DNA from: Deltaproteobacteria bacterium
GTDB taxonomy: Bacteria > Myxococcota > Kuafuiibacteriia > Kuafuiibacteriales > Kuafuiibacteriaceae
Direction of reading: 5' to 3'
Assembly (NCBI GenBank): GCA_016703535.1
Contig: JADJBV010000001.1
Location: forward strand, 4,578,001 to 4,642,000
Length of the DNA stretch: 64,000 nt
Below the pieces are notes generated by a model. The model did not search any database. It saw only the letters and a program-made list of their open reading frames with translations, and was not told the origin of the DNA. Of this stretch, positions 53,349 through 60,429 are shown in pieces (position 1 is the first letter of the stretch; each line of letters opens with the position of its first letter). The position numbers and the translations under genes were made by a program.

Positions 53349-55880
53349 TCAGCGGGGGACGGTGGCGGGGGTGGCCTCGAGCAGGGCCTGAGCGATGCCT
53401 TGTACGTAGGGCTCCCGCAACACGCCCAGGTGATCCGAGTCGATGTTCTTGACCGTCACTCGAGAGGCCCGGCCGCCCCACCCGAGATCGGCGTCCACCT
53501 CCATCCAGCTCGGCAGGTGTTCTTCGGTGCCCCGCACCACCAACAGCGCGGCCTTGATCCACTTGTCGGTGGCGGCGAAGGACTCCAGCTCTTGTTCAGC
53601 CTCGGGTCCGTCGACCGACAGCTCCACCACCTCGTGGCTCCGGCTGGCGAAGGCCTCGAGTTTGCCCAAGATCGGCAGCTGGGCCTGCACCTGGGCTTTT
53701 TGCCGATGCAGCCACAACTCCAGGTCCTTCTGCTTGTCCGCGGCCTTGAGGAAGGTCTCCACCTTGCCGAGGAGTTTTTTCCCGCGGTGCACCCGCACCC
53801 CACTCGGCAAAACCGCGTTGATCACCGTGACGGTGTGGACCTCTTCGCCCAACGCCTCGAGTTGTCGCGCGACCTCGTAGGCCACGATCCCGCCAAAACA
53901 GAGGCCGAGCAGGTCGTAGGGGCCGTGGGCTTGTCGCTTCTGGACCAACTCCACGTAGCGGCGGCTGATCTCTTCGATGGTGGGTCGCGCCTGCCGATGG
54001 GGGGCGTAGGTCACCGGCACGTGGGCACCCACGACCACCCGCCGGCCGACCAAGGCCCGAGCCAGGTCCTGATAGAGGGCGATGCCGAACAAACAAAAGA
54101 GGGGGTGTTCAGTGGCCTCGGAGTGCTGGAGCTGGACCATGATGGGCCCGGTGTCCCCCGGGGCCTGGGCCAACTTTTGCGCCAAACCGGCCACGGTCGG
54201 GGCCAAAAAGAAGGTCTGCAGCGAGATCTCGGTGTGGAGCTCTTGTTCGAGTTGCAAGATAACTTGCACCGCCAGCTGGGAGGTCCCGCCCAAGGTGAAG
54301 AAGTCTTCGTCGGCCATCACCTCGGGCATGTCCAACACCCGGCACCAAGCGGCGGCGATCCGCACCTCGAGGTCGTTGTCGGGCCACACGGGCGGCCGGT
54401 CCGAGCTCCATCGCGAGCCGGCTTTGGGGAGTTGGTGGCGATCGATCTTGCCGTTGGTGTTCAGCGGAAAGGCGGGCAACGCCACCCACGCCGAGGGGAC
54501 CATCCCGCCCGGCAGTCGACGCCGCGCGCCGGCGATCAACTCCCGACGTTCGGCCGGCCCGGTCCAATAGGCCACCAAACGGGCGTCGCCGTTGTCCGCG
54601 GTTTCGGCTACCACCAACACCTCGGTGACCCCGGGCAACAGACGCAACACCGACTCGATCTCGCCGAGCTCGATCCGCACGCCCCGGATCTTGACCTGGT
54701 GATCGAGGCGGCCCAACCACTCACACCGACCATCGGGGAGCATCCGAGCCAGATCGCCGGTGAGGTAGAGGCGGTCCCCGTTCGGGCCGGCGACGAAGCG
54801 GGCCTGGGTCAACTCCGGGCGGCCTCGATAACCTCGGGCCAGACCGGCACCGCCGATCGCCAGCTCCCCTTCGACCAGCGGCGGCAGAGAGGCGTGATCG
54901 GGCCCCACCACTTGGATCTGAGTTTGATCGATGGGCCGCCCGATGGTGATCCGATCGTAGCCCGGGACAATTTGCTCCACGGTGGACCAGATGGTGGTTT
55001 CGGTCGGGCCGAACATGTTCCAGAGTTCACCGCCGACCGCCAACAACTTGTCGGCCAAGACCTTGGACAAGGCCTCACCCCCACACAACATCTTCAGCCG
55101 TCGGTCGCCGGTCCAACCGGACTCGAGCAACAAGCGCCAAGTGGCGGGGGTGGCCTGCAGGATGTCGATGCGGTCGCGCTCCAGCTGCTGCAGGAGCAGG
55201 CGCGGGTCCCGAGCGGTGGCGGCGGAGGCGATCACCACGGTGCCGCCGACCCACAGGGGTAAAAACAACTCCAGGCCCGAGATGTCGAAGCCGCTGGTGG
55301 TGATGGCCAAAAGCCGCTGCTCCGCGGTCATGCCCGGGGTGTGAGCCATCGAGGCCAAAAAGTTGTCGAGGGCGCTGCGCCGGACCTCGACCCCCTTGGG
55401 CCGACCGGTGCTGCCGGAGGTGAACATCAAGTAGGCCAGTTGATCGGGCTCGAGCGGCGTCGCGATCGGGGCGGTCGAGATCCCGGCGGTGACTCGGTCC
55501 AGGTCATCGAGGACCAAACCAGGGACGCCGACGTTGGTGGCCAAAGGTGAACCGGGCTCGACGATCATCAGCTCCGGATCCGCGTCTTCGATGATCAACT
55601 TCAGCCGTTCGATCGGATGAGATGGGACCAGCGGGATATAAGCGCCGCCGCACTTGAGCACCGCCAACAACGCCACCAACTCTCGCGCCCCGCGCTCGAG
55701 GGAGACGCCGATCCGGGCGTGGGCTCCTGCGCCGAGTGCCCGTAGGCGGTGAGCCAAGGCGTTGGAGAGGGCCTCGACCCGCAAAAAGGAGTAGGTGCCC
55801 TCGGGGGCTTCGACGGCCGGGTAATTTGGTCGAAGGGTGGACGCTTGACCCAGACGTCTGATGAGTTCCCCCCCCTCCAC
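53349..55880 (-). CDS. Single-module NRPS: adenylation, carrier and Cys-type thioesterase domains
   Basis: 843 residues, GTG start. Adenylation domain 1-490: LMFTSGSTGRPKG, NMFGPTETTIWS, YLTGDLARMLPDG, GRLDHQVKIRGVRIELGEIE and NTNGKIDR. FDIS (about 198-201) keeps the Asp that anchors an alpha-amino group. Carrier domain 500-570 with phosphopantetheine Ser534 (LGGTSQLA). Thioesterase 575-840: nucleophile motif GLCFGG has Cys661 instead of Ser, Asn688 stands where Asp is usual, His817 is present. There is no condensation domain. It may form an aminoacyl product, a small ring, or load an amino acid for partners elsewhere. TAAGCT lies 8 nt before the start. Confidence 0.9.
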   Translation of the reverse strand: MEGGELIRRLGQASTLRPNYPAVEAPEGTYSFLRVEALSNALAHRLRALGAGAHARIGVSLERGARELVALLAVLKCGGAYIPLVPSHPIERLKLIIEDADPELMIVEPGSPLATNVGVPGLVLDDLDRVTAGISTAPIATPLEPDQLAYLMFTSGSTGRPKGVEVRRSALDNFLASMAHTPGMTAEQRLLAITTSGFDISGLELFLPLWVGGTVVIASAATARDPRLLLQQLERDRIDILQATPATWRLLLESGWTGDRRLKMLCGGEALSKVLADKLLAVGGELWNMFGPTETTIWSTVEQIVPGYDRITIGRPIDQTQIQVVGPDHASLPPLVEGELAIGGAGLARGYRGRPELTQARFVAGPNGDRLYLTGDLARMLPDGRCEWLGRLDHQVKIRGVRIELGEIESVLRLLPGVTEVLVVAETADNGDARLVAYWTGPAERRELIAGARRRLPGGMVPSAWVALPAFPLNTNGKIDRHQLPKAGSRWSSDRPPVWPDNDLEVRIAAAWCRVLDMPEVMADEDFFTLGGTSQLAVQVILQLEQELHTEISLQTFFLAPTVAGLAQKLAQAPGDTGPIMVQLQHSEATEHPLFCLFGIALYQDLARALVGRRVVVGAHVPVTYAPHRQARPTIEEISRRYVELVQKRQAHGPYDLLGLCFGGIVAYEVARQLEALGEEVHTVTVINAVLPSGVRVHRGKKLLGKVETFLKAADKQKDLELWLHRQKAQVQAQLPILGKLEAFASRSHEVVELSVDGPEAEQELESFAATDKWIKAALLVVRGTEEHLPSWMEVDADLGWGGRASRVTVKNIDSDHLGVLREPYVQGIAQALLEATPATVPR
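54254..54267. repeat. GCAAGNNNNCTTGC palindrome, spacer ATAA
   Basis: In the carrier domain of the NRPS gene, encoding V-Q-V-I-L-Q. Confidence 0.9.
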
Positions 55881-55888
55881 CGCTGGGG

Positions 55889-55894
55889 AGCTTA
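55889..55894 (-). promoter_or_regulatory. Candidate -10 hexamer TAAGCT, 8 nt before GTG
   Basis: TANNNT type on the minus strand before the NRPS gene. The 90-bp gap also has an imperfect direct repeat (CTTAGGG...AACCTxxAAA at 55891 and 55945). Confidence 0.4.
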
Positions 55895-55970
55895 GGGTCG
55901 AACCTCAAATATCCGCAAGCCGGGGGCCACAGACCTCAGGCAAACTTAGGGCCGTTGGGAACCTTCAAAC

Positions 55971-56984
55971 TTAGCGCATGGTCTCGAGCACCATCGCTCG
56001 AGCGCTGCTCGTCACGGAAATGCCACGTCGTTCGGCGATCGGGGCGGCGTCGTAAGGGAGGATGATCTCGTTGTCACTTTGCCGACCTTCGACGTACTCC
56101 AGGAAGGTCTGGCTCGATCCCAAGGTGGCGTAGCGACGGGCCTTCCGCCCGACCAACACCGCCTCTCGCCCCGCCTCGACGATGCCCGGGATCCGGGGCT
56201 GCAAGGTCTCGACGTGGATGCCGTCAGCCCGAAAGGCCAACAGGCGGGCGTGGTGCGGGAAGGCAGCGGGGGACGCGGTGAGGATGTGATAGAAGCCGCC
56301 GGTATGGCCCCGAGCTGCTATGCGTTGAATGCGCGAAGCGTGATGGTGGCCGCAAAGATAGGCCCGGACCTTGGGTGAACTGGCCAGGAGGGCCGTGACC
56401 TCGGCCCGGTTACCCACCAGATACTCTTGATCCCAAGCCTGCAGCACGTGGGGCTCCCAGGTCCGGTAGAGCAGGTGGTGACCGAGCACCACGATGTGGT
56501 CCTCTTCGGCTTGGCGCAGCTCCTTGGCCAGGTACTGCATCATCCGAGGCGAGACGTAGCCGCCGTGGGTGCCGACCAAGGTGGTGTCGATGCCGATCAC
56601 CCGGACGTTGCCGACGCCCTCCGAAAAACAGTAGCGCTCGGCGGTGATCCCGCGCCCCGCGAGCCGAGCCGCGAACTCCTCTCGGGTGATCTGGTTGGGC
56701 TTCTTGGAGTCGGCCTCGTGGTTGCCCAAGATGCAGTGAAAGCGGGGCAACCGTTCGGCCAACCGGGCGAAGATCTCGAGGTCCTCGGCGCCTGAGTCTC
56801 GGTTGTCGATGTTGTCGCCGCCGAAGAGGGCCGCGTCGACCCCTCGGTCCAGGAGCTGTTGGATCAGGTCCTCGAAGATGGGGACGCTCTGATGTTTGAG
56901 GACTGCTGTCGCTCGGCCCCGGGGCGTGACGTGTGCATCCGTAATGTGGGCCAGAAGTACTTCTCCCGGCGTCGCCGTCCCCAT
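55971..56984 (-). CDS. Calcineurin-like metallophosphoesterase
   Basis: 337 residues from the ATG at 56984, preceded by a strong Shine-Dalgarno GGAGGAGG at 5 nt, which decides this start over upstream codons. Dimetal-site motifs appear in order: ITDAHV (D-x-H), FGGDNID, LGNHEA, VLGHH and CGHHH. These define the calcineurin-like phosphoesterase fold, with no signal peptide. Substrate is unknown; nucleotide or phosphodiester hydrolysis is likely. A C-terminal extension of about 90 residues is not assigned. Confidence 0.88.
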   Translation of the reverse strand: MGTATPGEVLLAHITDAHVTPRGRATAVLKHQSVPIFEDLIQQLLDRGVDAALFGGDNIDNRDSGAEDLEIFARLAERLPRFHCILGNHEADSKKPNQITREEFAARLAGRGITAERYCFSEGVGNVRVIGIDTTLVGTHGGYVSPRMMQYLAKELRQAEEDHIVVLGHHLLYRTWEPHVLQAWDQEYLVGNRAEVTALLASSPKVRAYLCGHHHASRIQRIAARGHTGGFYHILTASPAAFPHHARLLAFRADGIHVETLQPRIPGIVEAGREAVLVGRKARRYATLGSSQTFLEYVEGRQSDNEIILPYDAAPIAERRGISVTSSARAMVLETMR

Positions 56985-56989
56985 CCTGA

Positions 56990-56997
56990 CCTCCTCC
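56990..56997 (-). promoter_or_regulatory. Shine-Dalgarno GGAGGAGG
   Basis: Minus strand, 5 nt before the metallophosphoesterase ATG. It is one of the few strong ribosome-binding sites in the window. TAGCTT about 40 nt further upstream could be its -10. Confidence 0.7.
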
Positions 56998-57114
56998 GGA
57001 CTCCCCCGGAGCCGCAAGTACCAGGGATCGAAGCTAAAGGATCTCACCCGACCTTGGGTAGCCCCCGGCCCCCATTTTGCGCCGATTTGACACGGGGTCC
57101 GGGCCCGGCCACCC

Positions 57115-57120
57115 TACTTT
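57115..57120 (+). promoter_or_regulatory. Candidate -10 hexamer TACTTT, 8 nt before ATG
   Basis: TANNNT type. A TTGACA at 57087-57092 lies upstream with a 22-nt spacer, longer than the usual 17, so its pairing with this hexamer is doubtful. Confidence 0.4.
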
Positions 57121-57128
57121 TCCCCCCG

Positions 57129-58469
57129 ATGCGCCGTCTTCTCGCCCCCTTGGCCCTGATCGGGGCCCTCGGAGTTTCGGCGGCTTGTGCCAGTCAGCCG
57201 GCGGTCGAGGCTGGGGGTCCGGGCGCCTCCGAACCGGAACGCCCGTTCATCAAATTGGCCAAGCGGGAGATGGCCCTGCTGCTGGCCTGGCGCGGTTCGC
57301 CCCCCTCCGAGGGTGATCAAGAGACCTTGGAGCGCCTTTTGGTCGAGCGGCTGCGATCGACCTATCGAGTCCCCATCGAAAGTCATCGAGAGAACGGCGC
57401 CTACACCGGCCTGTCGCCAGAGCTGTTTTTCGGCTTCGTCGAGCGGGGCGTCGACGACGTGGTGGTGGTCGAGGCCGAACAGCTGGGCCCCCACGATGTT
57501 CGCCTGAGGGGCACGGTGTTGATCGTGGTGTTGGACGATCAGCGGGTCACCCATCGGCTGCGGATCGATCAGACCGCCGGCAAAGCCGGTGAAGGCCCGG
57601 CCCGACGCTTCGCTGACTTGGCGTATCTGCAGATCAGCCGGAGCTGGACCGATCCGGGGGCCGAACCCGAGCTGGACCCGCTGCGCGCCGCCGACGGCCT
57701 AGCGGAGAAGGGCGCCTGTGATCACGCGGTGCGGATCTACGAGCGGGTCTTCGAAACTCAAAAACCTCAGACCGTCGTCGACATCCAGCGCTTCGGTGAC
57801 GCGGAGCGGAGGTACGAAGGGTGCCGCCGAAAGGTGTCGACCCGAGACGCGGTGCAGAAGGACAAAGGGGCGATCTTTCGCTTGAGCATGGAGCAGGCCG
57901 GGGTGCCGGACTCGGTCAAAAAGGCGTTCGTGGATGGCCTGCCCAAGTCGGGCCTCGAGCAGAAGCTCAAGGGCCACACCGACAAGCCCGCGAAGGTGGA
58001 GATCCTGCCGGGGATCTTGACCCTGACCATGCGTTATCACCCCGAACGTTACGAGGCCGCGGTCAAAGGCCAGTCGCCGTTCTTCGGCGGCCAACCGGCG
58101 GTGTGGATCGAGCCCTTTTTGCCGCCGATGCAGCTGTTGGCGGATCTACGGGAACGGGCCCTGGAGCGGATGCCGAGCAACGAACGGCTGAACATGGCCC
58201 GCACCCAACTGACGTTGCGCCTGGAGAAGGTGTTGGGTGACTACGTCGAGTTCGACTTTGCGGAGCTGGATGGGCGCGCTTTGGTCCTCGACGAAGCCCG
58301 GGTGAAGGTCGGGGGCCGGGCCGAGGTGGTGGTCCGTTCGGCGGTGCCGAAGGTCGCGCAAAACGGGGCCTTCGTCTTGGGGCCGTTGGAGAACGCCGCG
58401 GGCGAAACCACGCCCTTCGGCCAGGTCTACCGCTTCTTCGAGCTCAAGGGCCCGCCCCCCGCAAAATAA
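57129..58469 (+). CDS. Uncharacterised lipoprotein
   Basis: 446 residues. ATG at 57129 opens a hydrophobic leader ending GVSAAC (Cys about residue 20). The first half (40-170) has alternating strands and helices (VVVVEAEQLGPHDVRLRGTV), reminiscent of the TolB-N/CsgG-type envelope fold seen in many myxobacterial lipoproteins. The second half is helical with Arg/Glu clusters. No family is confidently recognised. The HD gene follows on the same strand. Confidence 0.72.
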   Translation: MRRLLAPLALIGALGVSAACASQPAVEAGGPGASEPERPFIKLAKREMALLLAWRGSPPSEGDQETLERLLVERLRSTYRVPIESHRENGAYTGLSPELFFGFVERGVDDVVVVEAEQLGPHDVRLRGTVLIVVLDDQRVTHRLRIDQTAGKAGEGPARRFADLAYLQISRSWTDPGAEPELDPLRAADGLAEKGACDHAVRIYERVFETQKPQTVVDIQRFGDAERRYEGCRRKVSTRDAVQKDKGAIFRLSMEQAGVPDSVKKAFVDGLPKSGLEQKLKGHTDKPAKVEILPGILTLTMRYHPERYEAAVKGQSPFFGGQPAVWIEPFLPPMQLLADLRERALERMPSNERLNMARTQLTLRLEKVLGDYVEFDFAELDGRALVLDEARVKVGGRAEVVVRSAVPKVAQNGAFVLGPLENAAGETTPFGQVYRFFELKGPPPAK

Positions 58470-58552
58470 CGGCCTCGGAGGTGTGGACCGGGGCGAGGCC
58501 CCCAGGACCGGGACCTTGCTTTTGCGGGGGCCGGTCGGCTACGAGCGCCGGG

Positions 58553-59896
58553 ATGGTGGTCCGCCGCGAACCCTTCAAGATCCAGATTCGGGACCCGATC
58601 CATGGGACGCTCCAGCTCTCGCGGAACGAGGTGGCGGTGGTGGATCACGGCGCTTATCAGCGCCTGAGGATGATCAAGCAGCTGGGGTTGGCGGACCTGG
58701 CCTTTCCGGGGGCCACCCACACCCGTTACGCCCACGGCCTGGGCACCATGCACATCGCCTCCCGGATGTTCCGAATTTTGGTGAAGGGCTACGACCTGGC
58801 CGAGGCCGATGAGCTGCGCCTGCTCCAGACCTTGCGGCTGGCGGCGATGTTCCACGACCTCGGGCACGCGCCCCTTTCTCACACCACCGAAGCGTTCATG
58901 CCCCAGGCCGGGGCCTTGGACCTTGGGCCTTGGTTGGAGGGCCGTCCGGATCGGCTGGCCAGCCATGAAGACTACACGCTCAAGATCATCGTCGGCTCGG
59001 AGTTGACCAAGTTGATCGAGGAGCGCTTCGCCGACGTCGGCGTGCGACCCGAAGACGTGGCCACCTTGATCGCCGGCCGTGCCCCGCTGCCGGGCCTCGA
59101 AGATCGCTTCCGAGTGGGTGGCCGCAACTGGCTGCCACTGCTTCGGCAGTGTGTCAGCAGCGAACTCGACGCCGACCGGATGGACTACCTGCTTCGAGAC
59201 TCTTACTTCGCGGGGGTCCCGTACGGCCGCTACGATCACGAGTGGTTGCTGGAGAACCTCTTGCCAGTGGAGCGAGACGGCGCCTTGTATTTGGGCCTCA
59301 ACGCTCGGGCCTTGTTCGGCTTCGAGGACTACCTGCTCAGCCGCTACCACATGTTCATGTCGGTCTACTTCCATCACATCCCGATCGGCTACGAGGTGAT
59401 GTTGAAGTGTTTCCATGAAGAGGCCACCGGCGAGCTGGTGATCCCGGCGGCGGTCGAAGGTTATCTGGGCTGCGACGACGTCTTCCTGTTCAGCATGTTG
59501 CGGGCCTCCAAGAGCAGCTGGGCCCGGCGCATCGTCGAGCGGAAGGCCTATCGGATGTTGGTGGAGACTCGGGAGGTGGTCGGCGAACGGGACACCTTGT
59601 CTCGGCCGACGGCCCAGGTGGAAGAAGTGCAAGCTGCCTTGCAAGCGAAGGGCATCTCTTCCCAGCGCCACTCGGTGAAGGGCCGGCTGAGCAAATACTT
59701 CAACCAAGGCGCCAGCCAACCGCCCCACACCCAAAAGAGCCCGGAGCTCTACCTGGTCGACGAAGGGCACGCCGATCCGGTGGAGACCCACGTGCCGCTG
59801 TATCAACGTTATTCGGGGGCCATCCACCTGAAGCGGGTCTACGTCGATCCGGCGCGGATCGACGAAGCCCGCGAGGTGTTGCGGAAGCTCACCTGA
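58553..59896 (+). CDS. HD-domain phosphohydrolase, SAMHD1/dNTPase-like
   Basis: 447 residues from the ATG at 58553; GTG at 58481 gives a 24-residue longer, Gly/Pro-rich form. It starts with IRDPIHGTLQLS, a hallmark of the SAMHD1-like group. Metal ligands: HTRYAHGLG (Arg58, His61), MFHDLGH (His101, Asp102), SELDADRMDYLLRD (Asp206). C-terminal regulatory region resembles bacterial YwfO/SAMHD1 homologues. Probable dNTP triphosphohydrolase. Its last 8 bases overlap the convergent lipoprotein gene. Confidence 0.9.
   Translation: MVVRREPFKIQIRDPIHGTLQLSRNEVAVVDHGAYQRLRMIKQLGLADLAFPGATHTRYAHGLGTMHIASRMFRILVKGYDLAEADELRLLQTLRLAAMFHDLGHAPLSHTTEAFMPQAGALDLGPWLEGRPDRLASHEDYTLKIIVGSELTKLIEERFADVGVRPEDVATLIAGRAPLPGLEDRFRVGGRNWLPLLRQCVSSELDADRMDYLLRDSYFAGVPYGRYDHEWLLENLLPVERDGALYLGLNARALFGFEDYLLSRYHMFMSVYFHHIPIGYEVMLKCFHEEATGELVIPAAVEGYLGCDDVFLFSMLRASKSSWARRIVERKAYRMLVETREVVGERDTLSRPTAQVEEVQAALQAKGISSQRHSVKGRLSKYFNQGASQPPHTQKSPELYLVDEGHADPVETHVPLYQRYSGAIHLKRVYVDPARIDEAREVLRKLT
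59629..59642. repeat. GCAAGNNNNCTTGC palindrome, spacer CTGC
   Basis: In the HD-phosphohydrolase gene, encoding V-Q-A-A-L-Q. Confidence 0.9.
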
Positions 59897-60320
59897 CCGA
59901 AAAGATCAGCGGTTGGTAAACGTCGAGCGCACGCCCGTCTTTTCCGACCAACATCAAGCCGACCCGATAATCTCCGGGGAACAAGGCCATCCACAACAAG
60001 GTGTCTCCACCGACCAGGTGCAGATAGGGCCACGCAAAAGGCACCACCTCACCGGCCGGGACCTTGGTGCCATCCAGGGACAAGACAAAATACGCCTGCC
60101 CTTCTTGGAGCCGATCGATCGGCGCCAACTCCACACCTTTGGCGAACATCTGCATCAAAAACTCGGTGGGCACGAGTTGCCCGTTGGCCGGATACACAAA
60201 ACCGACCTCGATCGGCTCGGGCGTGATGACCGGCGGCGGATCTTCGGAGCCGCAGGCGGTGACCGCCACCAAACCGGCCAAACCATAGGAGAGAGACTGA
60301 ACCTTCACTTCGTTTTTCAT
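59889..60320 (-). CDS. Small lipoprotein
   Basis: 143 residues from the ATG at 60320, which opens a lipoprotein signal (GLAGLVAVTACGSED). The mature part is a compact beta-rich domain (IEVGFVYPANGQLVPTEF, DYRVGLMLVGKDGRALD), perhaps Ig-like. No family name. The stop overlaps the convergent HD gene by 8 bp. TATCTT ends 6 nt before the start and there is no Shine-Dalgarno. Confidence 0.75.
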   Translation of the reverse strand: MKNEVKVQSLSYGLAGLVAVTACGSEDPPPVITPEPIEVGFVYPANGQLVPTEFLMQMFAKGVELAPIDRLQEGQAYFVLSLDGTKVPAGEVVPFAWPYLHLVGGDTLLWMALFPGDYRVGLMLVGKDGRALDVYQPLIFSVR

Positions 60321-60326
60321 GAGGTG

Positions 60327-60332
60327 AAGATA
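60327..60332 (-). promoter_or_regulatory. Candidate -10 hexamer TATCTT, 6 nt before ATG
   Basis: TANNNT type on the minus strand for the small lipoprotein; the intervening CACCTC is anti-Shine-Dalgarno-like, not Shine-Dalgarno. Confidence 0.5.
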
Positions 60333-60417
60333 ACGCCCAACTATGACAAAACTGGTCACACCTCAACCGCGCGACCCGGCTTCCATTTCCGCCCTTGGCA
60401 AGCCTTGATGGGTCGAC

Positions 60418-60423
60418 TAAGCG
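60418..60423 (+). promoter_or_regulatory. Candidate -10 hexamer TAAGCG, 6 nt before ATG
   Basis: Right spacing for a leaderless start of the HEAT/SEC-C gene; final base is G. Confidence 0.3.
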
Positions 60424-60429
60424 CCTGGC

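Noticed and set aside
57087..57092. TTGACA as a -35 element for the 57129 gene
   Set aside because: Spacer to the TACTTT hexamer is 22 nt, outside the usual 16-19.
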